From positions 1-40,224 of the forward strand of contig VGDO01000027.1 of assembly GCA_016869645.1 (NCBI GenBank): a stretch of DNA of 40,224 nucleotides, in the 5' to 3' direction. The notes beneath the pieces were generated by a model. It made no database searches. It saw nothing but the letters and a program-made list of their open reading frames with translations, and had not been told where the DNA came from. Both the position numbers and the translations under genes were made by a program. The DNA is from Alphaproteobacteria bacterium (GTDB taxonomy: Bacteria > Pseudomonadota > Alphaproteobacteria > SHVW01). This document shows, piece by piece, positions 27,193 to 33,937 of the stretch (position 1 is the first letter of the stretch; the number at the start of each line of letters is the position of its first letter).

Positions 27193-27207
27193 GGGGTCCT
27201 CCCTTTG

Positions 27208-27972
27208 CTATTCAATGCCGAGCAATCGATAGATGCGTCGCGTGTAGTCGCCGAAGCGTTCGTGCGTTCGCAGATCGAAGCTGCGCGGGTGCGGCAGGTC
27301 GATGACGATGTTGTCGGCCATGCGCGCCGGTCCCGCGGTCAGCACGATGACGCGCGTACCCAAGAATACCGCTTCGGTGATGCCATGGGTGACGAAGACG
27401 ATGGTCTTGCGGCTTTGCGCCCAGATGCGCAACAGCTCGAGATTCATCTTGTCGCGGGTCAGCGCATCGAGCGCGCCGAACGGCTCGTCCATCAGCACGA
27501 GCTTGGGATCGTGGATCAGCGCGCGGGCGATCGCGGCGCGCTGCTGCATGCCGCCCGACAGCTCGTAAGGGTACTTGTCCTCGAATCCGGTGAGCCCGAC
27601 GAGCGCCAGCAGGTCGCGCGCGCGGCCGCGGCTCTCGGTCATCGGCAAGCCCAGGATCTCGGCCGGCAGCAGCACATTGTCGAGGATGCGCCGCCATTTC
27701 AGCAGCAGCGGCTGCTGGAACACCATGCCGATGTCGCGCGCGGGATCGAAGGGATGCTCCGGCGATCCGATCCTGAGCGTGCCGCCATCATGGCCATGCA
27801 GTCCCGCCAACGCTTTCAGGAGCGTGGTCTTGCCGCAGCCCGACGGGCCGACCAGCGCCACCAGCTCGCCCGGCGCCACGTCGAAGCTCGCCTCGGAGAC
27901 GGCGAGGAATTCCTTGCCGCGGGTGCGGTAGGTTTTGCTCACCCCGTCGAGGCGGATGAACGGCTCGGTCAT
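27208..27972 (-). CDS. ABC transporter ATPase, nitrate/sulfonate/taurine type
   Basis: A 254-residue ATPase of the TauB/SsuB/NrtD group. Walker A GPSGCGKTT is at 42-50, the Q-loop is MVFQQP, signature LSGGMQQR starts at 138, Walker B LVLMDEP is at 158-164, and FGALDALTR follows. An H-loop histidine is in FVTHGITEA. The start ATG 27972 overlaps the permease stop as ATGA. It should power the permease encoded at 27969-28736. The matching binding protein is probably the divergently transcribed NMT1-like gene at 30692-31702. Confidence 0.92.
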   Translation of the reverse strand: MTEPFIRLDGVSKTYRTRGKEFLAVSEASFDVAPGELVALVGPSGCGKTTLLKALAGLHGHDGGTLRIGSPEHPFDPARDIGMVFQQPLLLKWRRILDNVLLPAEILGLPMTESRGRARDLLALVGLTGFEDKYPYELSGGMQQRAAIARALIHDPKLVLMDEPFGALDALTRDKMNLELLRIWAQSRKTIVFVTHGITEAVFLGTRVIVLTAGPARMADNIVIDLPHPRSFDLRTHERFGDYTRRIYRLLGIE

Positions 27973-28736
27973 GAAATGCGCGCGTCGCGCACGACCAGCA
28001 GCCGCTCCAGGCCGAGCACGAGGCCGTAGAGCACGACGCCGATCATGGTGATGAGGATGACGGCCATGAACATGGCCGCCGTGTCGAGCGTCACCTGAAC
28101 CTGGAGCATGAGATAGCCAAGGCCCTTCTCGGAGCCGAGGAATTCGCCGACGATGGCGCCCGCCACCGCCAGCACGGCCGCCACTTTCATGCCCGAGAAG
28201 ATATAGGGCAAGGCGCCCGGCAGCTGGATCTTGGTGAAGATCTGCCAGCGCGAGCCGCGCAGCGTGCGCACGAGGTCCAGCAGGTCGGGCTCGACTTCGC
28301 TCAATCCGCGCGCCGTCGTCAGCACGATCGGGAAGAAGCAGATCGAGAAGGCGATCAGGATGTTCGGCCCGATGCCGTAGCTGAACCAGACGATGACCAG
28401 CGGCCCCAGCGCCACCTTGGGGATCATGTTGAGGCTGACCAGCAGCGGCATCAGCCACATCTCGAGCCAGCGGAACCAGCTGAACAGCATGGCGAGACCG
28501 ACGCCGACCGTCACCGCGAGCGCATAGCCGCCGAAGATCTCGGATGCCGTGACCGCCATGTTGTCGAGCCAGCGATAGTTCGGCACGAGCAGCGCGTGCA
28601 CCGTCTCGTAGGGCGACGGCATGACGAATTTCGGCACCTTGCCCAAGGTGACGAACAGGTGCCACGCCACCACCAGCAGCAGGTGGCTGATGACGGCGAG
28701 CGCGTAACGGTGCAGCGCGTCGGACTTGCCGGACAT
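27969..28736 (-). CDS. ABC transporter permease, nitrate/sulfonate/taurine type
   Basis: A 255-residue inner-membrane permease with about six helices. The EAA-type cytoplasmic loop is present as DLVRTLRGSRWQIFTKIQLPGALPYI, which has the usual 'f..I.lP.a.P.i..G' ending. GAIVGEFLGSEKGLGYL near the C-terminus is characteristic of the TauC/SsuC group. The ribosome site is weak (TAGGAT). A degenerate TAACC-N4-GGT site lies about 37-50 bases upstream of its start, and a large inverted repeat separates it from the aldolase gene, so it may have its own regulated promoter. Confidence 0.92.
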   Translation of the reverse strand: MSGKSDALHRYALAVISHLLLVVAWHLFVTLGKVPKFVMPSPYETVHALLVPNYRWLDNMAVTASEIFGGYALAVTVGVGLAMLFSWFRWLEMWLMPLLVSLNMIPKVALGPLVIVWFSYGIGPNILIAFSICFFPIVLTTARGLSEVEPDLLDLVRTLRGSRWQIFTKIQLPGALPYIFSGMKVAAVLAVAGAIVGEFLGSEKGLGYLMLQVQVTLDTAAMFMAVILITMIGVVLYGLVLGLERLLVVRDARIS

Positions 28737-28772
28737 CAGTCGATCCTAGCGCCGAATGCATGGTGGGGGGAC

Positions 28773-28786
28773 TAACCAAACGGTCT
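28773..28786. promoter_or_regulatory. Degenerate candidate operator before the ABC permease gene
   Basis: TAACCAAACGGTCT matches the TAACC-N4-GGTTA pattern seen at 30628 and 33847 at eight of ten arm positions. It lies in the promoter-proximal position for the permease gene starting at 28736. With two mismatches in one arm it could be a chance match. Confidence 0.3.
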
Positions 28787-28896
28787 CCCTCCCTTGCCGG
28801 AGGCGGGGGAGGGCCGGGGTGGGGGCACTTGCGGTCCATCGCTGCAGACCCTTCGGGCCTCCACCTCGATCCTCCCCCACGCAAGCGTGGGGGAGG
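28787..28896. repeat. Long GC-rich inverted repeat, copy C
   Basis: The left module (28787-28837) reads as CCCTCCC-TTGCC-GGAGGCGGGGGAGGG followed by GGGGTGGGGGC. The right module holds a perfect 12-bp stem, CCTCCCCCACGC (28871-28882) with GCGTGGGGGAGG (28885-28896), around an AA loop. The element lies in the spacer between the aldolase stop (28916) and the permease start (28736). Confidence 0.75.
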
Positions 28897-28915
28897 AAGA
28901 TGACGAGGATGCGGC

Positions 28916-29965
28916 TCACCCCAGCCACCTCGCCCTGTTCGCCGCGACGAAATCGTCGTCGATCAGGTGCGGATAGGCCCGGGCGACACGCGTGATCTCT
29001 TCGGCCTGGCCCGGGCTGAGGCCTTCGTTCGGATCGAGGCACCAGATGCCCTCGAGCAGCCCCTGCCGGCGCAGCACCTCGTGGCAGCCCGCGATCACGC
29101 CGTGGAAGTTGTTCGCGACGTCGAAGACGGCGGCGTTGCAGTCGGTCACTTGCGCGTCGAGGGCCAGCAGATCGGCCGGCACGGAATCCGACGCCGCCGC
29201 CTGTTGGCAGCGCTTGAGCAGCTCCACCGCGCTCTTGACCCAGACGCTCCAATGGCCGAGCAGGCCGCCGACGATGCGCACGCTTCGACCGCCGAGGCGG
29301 AACGGCGACACCAGGTCGGCGACGATGTGATCGTCATTGCCGGTGTAGAGCGCGATGCGGTCGGCGGCACCCGCGTCAATCACGCCGCGGATGACGTCGA
29401 GCGTGCGGTAGCGATGGAAGGGCGCGATCTTGATGGCGACGACGTTGTCGATCGCGGCAAAGCGGCGCCAGAACGAATAGGGCAGCACGATGCCGCCCAC
29501 CGCAGGCTGGAGATAGAACCCGACGACGGGCATGACTGAAGCGACCGCGCGCGCATGGCCGATCAGCTCGTCCTCGCCCGCCCCTTTGAAGGCCGCCATG
29601 GACATGAGGGCGGCGTGATACCCGAGCCCCCGCGCGATCTCCGCTTCGCGCACGGCCTGCTCGGTGCGCCCCGCGACGCCGGCGATCAGCACGAGAGGCC
29701 TTGTCGTCCATGACCGCGCCGATTCCACGGCAAGCCGCAGCACGGGCTCGTAGAGCCCGACCTCGCGGATGGCAAACTGCGTCGTGTGCACGCCGACCGC
29801 GAGGCCGCCCGCTCCGGAATCGAGATAGTAGCGGGTCAAGGCGCGCTGGCGCCTGGCGTCGAGGCTCCGGCTGGCGTCGAGCGCCAGCGGATGGGCCGGG
29901 ATGACCGCGCCCCGGGCCAGGATGCCGGCCACGCCGTCTTGCCAGTTCGCGCGCGTCAGCGTCAT
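28916..29965 (-). CDS. Dihydrodipicolinate synthase / N-acetylneuraminate lyase family protein
   Basis: Predicted class I aldolase or dehydratase of 349 residues, longer than the usual 300. The Schiff-base lysine is Lys179 in VVAIKIAPF. The catalytic tyrosine is Tyr151 in GFYLQPAVGG, at the place of the usual YNxP motif. GAGGLAVGVHTTQF at 51-64 corresponds to the G-T-T-G-E region, but with VHTTQ instead of the common TGE sequence. Such enzymes cleave or dehydrate 2-keto-3-deoxy sugar acids. The start ATG 29965 overlaps the TetR stop (ATGA). It is the first enzyme gene behind the regulator and probably a key step of the pathway. Confidence 0.85.
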   Translation of the reverse strand: MTLTRANWQDGVAGILARGAVIPAHPLALDASRSLDARRQRALTRYYLDSGAGGLAVGVHTTQFAIREVGLYEPVLRLAVESARSWTTRPLVLIAGVAGRTEQAVREAEIARGLGYHAALMSMAAFKGAGEDELIGHARAVASVMPVVGFYLQPAVGGIVLPYSFWRRFAAIDNVVAIKIAPFHRYRTLDVIRGVIDAGAADRIALYTGNDDHIVADLVSPFRLGGRSVRIVGGLLGHWSVWVKSAVELLKRCQQAAASDSVPADLLALDAQVTDCNAAVFDVANNFHGVIAGCHEVLRRQGLLEGIWCLDPNEGLSPGQAEEITRVARAYPHLIDDDFVAANRARWLG

Positions 29966-30600
29966 GGCCTGAGGTATCCCTGCACCATCTCGACCATGTG
30001 CTCGCGCCGCGCCGAGAGCGCCCGGGGCGCCATGAGGTCGCGGCCGAAGATCGCCGACAGCGTCCAGTTGTTGGAGCAGTAGAAATAGCCGAGTGCCGCA
30101 ATCGAGATATAGAGCTGCACCGGATCGACACCGTTGCGGAACACGCCGTCGGCGGCACCGCGCTCGAGGATGCGCTCGATCGTGGCGATCAGCGGCGAGT
30201 GCAGCTTGCGCACCAACTTCGACTTCTTGAGGTGGCGCGCGCGATGCAGGTTCTCGTTGTTGATCAGGCTGATCAACTCGGGATGCTGTGCGCGGTAGTC
30301 GATGTTGGAGCGCACCAGCGCCGCGATCGCTTCCGCAGGCTTGAGGCCGTCGAGGCTGAGGTCGCCCTCGTTGCTGCGCAGCGCGACATAGGCCTGCTCG
30401 AGCACGGCCAGGTAAAGCGCGTCCTTGTTGCCGAAATAGTGGTAGATCATCCGCTTGTTGGTGGCGGCACGCCGCGCGATCTCGTCGATGCGCGCGCCGC
30501 TCAAGCCTTTGGCGGCGAACTCGACCTTGGCGGCCCGCAGAATGGCGTCGGCCGTGCGCGCGGGATTGCGCTTCTGCGGCCGCGCTTTGTTGACAACCAA
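29962..30600 (-). CDS. TetR-family transcriptional regulator
   Basis: A DNA-binding repressor-type protein of about 212 residues. The N-terminal helix-turn-helix is clear: ILRAAKVEFAAKGLSGARIDEIARRAATNKRMIYHYFGNKDALY (roughly residues 20-63), with the YHYFGNKD recognition-helix end. The C-terminal part resembles TetR_C domains with variable ligand pockets. I place the start at TTG 30600, preceded by AGGGAGC. The nearest ATG (30645) lies inside the palindrome at 30627-30642, so translation from it is unlikely if that palindrome is the operator. It overlaps the aldolase gene downstream by four bases and diverges from the NMT1-like gene. Autoregulation is likely. Confidence 0.88.
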   Translation of the reverse strand: MVVNKARPQKRNPARTADAILRAAKVEFAAKGLSGARIDEIARRAATNKRMIYHYFGNKDALYLAVLEQAYVALRSNEGDLSLDGLKPAEAIAALVRSNIDYRAQHPELISLINNENLHRARHLKKSKLVRKLHSPLIATIERILERGAADGVFRNGVDPVQLYISIAALGYFYCSNNWTLSAIFGRDLMAPRALSARREHMVEMVQGYLRP

Positions 30601-30626
30601 GCGTGCGCTCCCTATCGTCCTTTCTT

Positions 30627-30642
30627 GTAACCAACCGGTTAC
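30627..30642. promoter_or_regulatory. Palindromic operator between the TetR gene and the NMT1-like gene
   Basis: GTAACC (30627-30632), AACC, then GGTTAC (30637-30642) form a 16-base inverted repeat, which also contains the perfect octamer AACCGGTT. For the TetR gene it fills the spacer of a possible promoter (TTGCGG at 30653-30648 and TTACAA at 30630-30625, 17 bases apart). A half-like AACCGGTC occurs at 30663-30670. The site is a strong candidate for binding by the adjacent TetR protein. Confidence 0.7.
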
Positions 30643-30691
30643 CATTGCCGCAACAGCTTGGCAACCGGTCGAAAAATTTGGGGAGGATGGC

Positions 30692-31702
30692 ATGGCGAGA
30701 CGGATGCTGATGGCGCTCGGCGCTGCGACGATGGCGCTCACGTTCGGCGGATCGGCCGAGGCGCAGAAGATCAATTTCGCGCTCAACTGGGTCGCCGGCG
30801 GCGACCACGCCCCGTACTACTACGCGCAGAAGCAGGGCTGGTATAAGCAAGCCGGCGTCGACGTCGATTTCGAGCAGGGCCGCGGCTCGGCGGCGTCGGC
30901 TCAGCGCGTCGGCGCGGGCTCCTCGCAGCTCGGCCTCTCCGACATGGCCGTCGTGCTCAACACGCGCGGCAAGGGCGCCGAGCTCGTCGCGGTGATGAAC
31001 GTCTACGCCAATTCGCCGCAGGGCCTCTACTGGCTGAAATCCTCGGGCATCGGCTCGGTCAAGGATCTCGCCGGCAAGAAGATCGGCAACCCGCCGGGCG
31101 ACGCCGCGCGCACCATGTGGCCGGCGCTGGCCAAGGCCAACGGCATGGACCCGAACTCGGTCACCTGGGTCAATGTCGACGCCAACGCCAAGCTCGCGGC
31201 CCTCAAGGCCAAGTCGATCGACGCCACGACCTCCTTCTACAATCTGCACCACGTGTTCAGCCGCGAGCTCGGCGCCGACATGGGCTTCCTGCCCTGGAAG
31301 GACGCGGGCATCAATCCCTACGGCAATTCGATTATCGCCAACGGCGCCTGGCTCAAGGCGAACAAGGACAAGGCTGCCGCCTTCGTCAAGGTGACGCAGA
31401 AGGCATTCGCCGAGTGCGTCGCCAAGCCCGATCCGTGCATCGACGCGCTGGTCGAGGCGAACGGCGCGCTGCTCAAGCCCAACGAGACGGTCAACTGGAA
31501 GCTGGTCACCGTGCTGATGAGCGACGAGACCAGCCGCACGGTGGCGCTCGGCTGGCACGACGACGCGCGCATGGCGACCGACTACAAGCTGGTCGACGAA
31601 TTCCTCAAGATCGAGAAGCCGTTCAACATCAAGGATGCCTACACGAACGAGTATCTCGACCGGTCGATCAAGATGGTCGCGGTCCCGCCGCTGACGTTTT
31701 AG
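30692..31702 (+). CDS. NMT1/THI5-type ABC transporter substrate-binding protein
   Basis: A 336-residue periplasmic binding protein with a signal peptide (about 1-25, ending AEAQ). The family start KINFALNWVAGGDHAPYYYAQKQGWY is typical of NMT1-like proteins that bind pyrimidines, sulfonates, riboflavin or other heterocycles. GRGSAASAQRVGAGSSQLGLSD is the ligand-binding loop, and LAGKKIGNPPGD starts the second lobe. I use ATG 30692, preceded by GGGGAGG; the frame is open further upstream, across the operator and the TetR gene, but that part is noncoding on this strand. It is probably the partner of the permease and ATPase at 27208-28736. Transcription ends at the terminator 31739-31772. Confidence 0.92.
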   Translation: MARRMLMALGAATMALTFGGSAEAQKINFALNWVAGGDHAPYYYAQKQGWYKQAGVDVDFEQGRGSAASAQRVGAGSSQLGLSDMAVVLNTRGKGAELVAVMNVYANSPQGLYWLKSSGIGSVKDLAGKKIGNPPGDAARTMWPALAKANGMDPNSVTWVNVDANAKLAALKAKSIDATTSFYNLHHVFSRELGADMGFLPWKDAGINPYGNSIIANGAWLKANKDKAAAFVKVTQKAFAECVAKPDPCIDALVEANGALLKPNETVNWKLVTVLMSDETSRTVALGWHDDARMATDYKLVDEFLKIEKPFNIKDAYTNEYLDRSIKMVAVPPLTF

Positions 31703-31738
31703 GCGCCGCTGCGCGGCTCTACCGGCGCCTGATCCTGT

Positions 31739-31772
31739 AGGGGCACGGCATGCCGTGCCCCTGCATTTTTTT
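31739..31772 (+). terminator. Rho-independent terminator
   Basis: A perfect 12-bp inverted repeat (31739-31750 with 31751-31762, arms AGGGGCACGGCA and TGCCGTGCCCCT) is followed by GCA and seven T residues (31766-31772). It lies 37 bases past the stop of the NMT1-like gene. The innermost pairs must open to form a loop. It should also shield against read-through into the convergent acetyltransferase gene. Confidence 0.85.
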
Positions 31773-31783
31773 GGCCATCGTCC

Positions 31784-32668
31784 CTACCCCAGCTCCGGTC
31801 CCGCAGCCGCAAACAGACGCGTCGCATCGGCATGGGGTGGCTGATCGCCCAGGTGCATGCGTGTGAACGGACGGAGCGCGACGAAGCCGGCGGCGATGGC
31901 CGCGGCGCGGAAATCGCTCTGATGGGCGAAGACATCCATGATGATCGGCTTCCCCGCGGGCGCCGAGCGCAGCACAGCGCCGAGCAGAGCCACGGCGACG
32001 GGCGCGTCGTCGGCCACGACTGGGCCGAGATGCGGCATCCGCCGCCCGCGCCGCACCAGCACATGACCGGCCAGCCTGCCGCCGTGCCGGGCGACGAAGG
32101 CGAGATCGGGGGCCTGCGCACGCACAAAGGAAAGTATGGCGCTGCGATCGGTGCCGAAGGCCGCGGCGTCGGCGGCGGCGATGTCCGCAATATCGCGCAG
32201 CGGCGAAACTTCGATGCCCGGCGGCGCTTCCGGCACCTTGGGCACATCCCCCTGCATGCGCTCGAGCATCAATCCGTCGCGGAAGCCCAGCTTGCTGTAG
32301 ACAGCATGGCCCGCCGGCGTCGCATCGAGCACAGGCATCAGGCCGCGCGACCTGAGCTCGGCCATGCGATCCTGCATCAGTCGGCGCGCCAGGCCGCGCC
32401 GGCGCCAGGGCTCGGCCGTAAGCACCATGCTGATCCAGGAGATCGGTGGCGCGCCGGCCGCCACGGCAGCGCCGTAAGGCAGGATCAATGCGGAGGCGAG
32501 CAACGATCCTGCCTCATCCTCGATGCCGACGCCGCTGCCGACCGTCAGCATCATGCGCCAATCCTCGAGCGACTGGTTCCAGCCCGCACCGTCCGACAAG
32601 CGCACGGCGCGCTCGGCATCGTCCGGCGCCAAGGCGCATTGCCGCAATCCCGGTGGCAGGTCGGTCAT
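31784..32668 (-). CDS. GNAT-family N-acetyltransferase, two-domain
   Basis: A 294-residue protein. The N-terminal GNAT domain has the acetyl-CoA pyrophosphate loop RRRGLARRLM at about 89-98, preceded by strand WISMVLTAEP and followed by DATPAGHAVYSKLGF, the usual motif-B region. The C-terminal part (about 160-290) resembles the second domain of YjdJ-like or Acetyltransf_18-type proteins. The acceptor is unknown. It starts 12 bases after the stop of the epimerase-like gene and is probably co-transcribed with it. Confidence 0.85.
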   Translation of the reverse strand: MTDLPPGLRQCALAPDDAERAVRLSDGAGWNQSLEDWRMMLTVGSGVGIEDEAGSLLASALILPYGAAVAAGAPPISWISMVLTAEPWRRRGLARRLMQDRMAELRSRGLMPVLDATPAGHAVYSKLGFRDGLMLERMQGDVPKVPEAPPGIEVSPLRDIADIAAADAAAFGTDRSAILSFVRAQAPDLAFVARHGGRLAGHVLVRRGRRMPHLGPVVADDAPVAVALLGAVLRSAPAGKPIIMDVFAHQSDFRAAAIAAGFVALRPFTRMHLGDQPPHADATRLFAAAGPELG

Positions 32669-32681
32669 CGATCCCGACGGA

Positions 32682-33743
32682 TTAGAAATCGCCGCTGCGC
32701 GTCTCGTAATGCGTCGGCTTGCCGAGACTGGGCAAGTCGCGCTTGACCCAGTCGGCCGTCCACTCGGCCATGCGCCGCAGCGGCACCACGGGATAGCCGA
32801 AGAGGCGCGCGGCCAACGCCGTGTTGACCAGCCACGCGGTCGACGCTTCGCTGCCCGTGAAGACCGGCGCGCGTCCGAGCAGCTGGCCGAACAGCGTGGC
32901 GAGCGCGCGCGTGCTCAGGACTTCCGGGCCGCTGACATTGAGCGGGCTGGTCGGCCGCGTCACATGGCCGAGCGCGCGCAGGATCTGCGCATTGGCGTCG
33001 CCCTGCCAGATCACGTTGACATGGCCGGTCGCGAGCTCGATCGGCTCGCCACGCAACACCTTGCTGGCGATGTCGTAGAGGACGCCGTAGCGCATGTCGA
33101 TCGCGTAGTTGAGACGGATGAGCCGGCCGGCCGTGTCGCGTTGCCTCGAGAAGTGCTCGAACATGCGCTCGCGCGCGAGGCAGCTATAGGCGTATTCGCC
33201 GGGCGGCGGCTTGGCCGGCGTCTCCTCGGTGGCGCCGCCGCCGATGGTCGGCACATAGGGATAAACGCAGCCCGTGGAGAAGGCGACGATGCGCGCCTTG
33301 GCATAACGCTCGGCGACCAGCGCCGGCGCCAGCGCATTCATCGACCAGGTCAGGTGCTCGGCACCCGTGGAGCCGAATTTGCGACCCGCCATGTAGATGA
33401 CATTGGCGCAATCGGGCAGCTTGGCGAGAGCTGCGCGGTCGAGGATGTCAGCAGCGATGCAGGTGATGCCGGCCGCTTCGAGCTTCTGGCGCAGCCCCGC
33501 CTCGCTGAAGCGCGCGACGCCGATCACCTGCTTGCCAGGCGCCGCGCACTTGGCAAGCCGCGCCAAGGTCGGCCCCATCTTGCCGCCGACGCCGAGCACC
33601 AGAATGTCGCCATCGATGCGCGACAGGTCATCGACCAGCGCCTTGGCCGGCCGGGTCATGAACTCCTCGAGCTCGTCGACGCCGGCGAAACGCTCGGGCA
33701 GAGCGGAGGGATCGAGGAGGCGATGCGAGGCTTGGTCGTTCAT
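32682..33743 (-). CDS. NAD-dependent epimerase/dehydratase-like protein with altered YxxxK motif
   Basis: A 353-residue extended-SDR-type protein. The Rossmann motif is LVLGVGGKMGPTLA (about 48-61), so the glycine pattern is GxGGxxG. The STGCVYP strand (156-162) matches the usual 'SS..vYG'. The active-site motif reads Tyr184-Ala-Tyr-Ser-Cys188, so the conserved lysine of YxxxK is replaced by cysteine; the following ARERMFE is otherwise family-like. The start at ATG 33743 is chosen by fold; in-frame starts at 33818 (ATG) and 33842 (GTG) would add unstructured sequence. It is transcribed divergently from the sugar-importer operon with a palindromic operator between. Its role could be sugar-nucleotide-free sugar epimerisation, dehydration, or binding only. 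Confidence 0.82.
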   Translation of the reverse strand: MNDQASHRLLDPSALPERFAGVDELEEFMTRPAKALVDDLSRIDGDILVLGVGGKMGPTLARLAKCAAPGKQVIGVARFSEAGLRQKLEAAGITCIAADILDRAALAKLPDCANVIYMAGRKFGSTGAEHLTWSMNALAPALVAERYAKARIVAFSTGCVYPYVPTIGGGATEETPAKPPPGEYAYSCLARERMFEHFSRQRDTAGRLIRLNYAIDMRYGVLYDIASKVLRGEPIELATGHVNVIWQGDANAQILRALGHVTRPTSPLNVSGPEVLSTRALATLFGQLLGRAPVFTGSEASTAWLVNTALAARLFGYPVVPLRRMAEWTADWVKRDLPSLGKPTHYETRSGDF

Positions 33744-33846
33744 GCCCGCAGATTGGGTGAGAGGTCCGACGTTTGCAAGTAGAGGCGCAGCATGCTGTGC
33801 CGCTACAGGCTTGTCCATCGAACCATCGTGCGTGCTGGCCACCTGG

Positions 33847-33860
33847 TAACCACCTGGTTA
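33847..33860. promoter_or_regulatory. Palindromic operator at the sugar-importer divergent promoter
   Basis: TAACCA (33847-33852), CC, TGGTTA (33855-33860) form a perfect 6-2-6 inverted repeat. It has the same length and outer arms as TAACCAACCGGTTA at 30628-30641 beside the TetR gene. It covers the -10 region of the leftward promoter and lies directly upstream of the rightward -35. I infer control by the same TetR protein. Confidence 0.65.
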
Positions 33861-33884
33861 TATGACAGTTGCACGTGGTTGTAA
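33857..33884 (-). promoter_or_regulatory. Candidate sigma-70 promoter for the epimerase-like gene
   Basis: On the minus strand TTACAA (33884-33879) and TATAAC (33862-33857) are separated by 16 bases. The -10 box overlaps the operator half-site. The start codon at 33743 lies about 110 bases downstream. Confidence 0.45.
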
Positions 33885-33898
33885 GGCGGGAGGATAAT
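33869..33898 (+). promoter_or_regulatory. Candidate sigma-70 promoter for the sugar-importer operon
   Basis: TTGCAC (33869-33874) and GATAAT (33893-33898) are separated by 18 bases and precede the binding-protein start at 33938 by 40 bases. The operator at 33847-33860 lies just upstream of the -35 box. Confidence 0.5.
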
Positions 33899-33937
33899 CT
33901 TGCCCAAAGAAAGCAACATCCGAGCAGGAGAGAACCC

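Noticed and set aside
30455..30691. An N-terminal extension of the NMT1-like protein
   Set aside because: It would run antisense through the TetR helix-turn-helix region and across the operator. ATG 30692 follows GGGGAGG and opens a standard signal peptide.
28916..31558. An uninterrupted minus-strand frame that would fuse the aldolase to a 530-residue N-terminal extension
   Set aside because: The extension overlaps the TetR gene in another frame, the operator and the NMT1-like gene on the opposite strand. The aldolase domain begins at ATG 29965, which overlaps the TetR stop.
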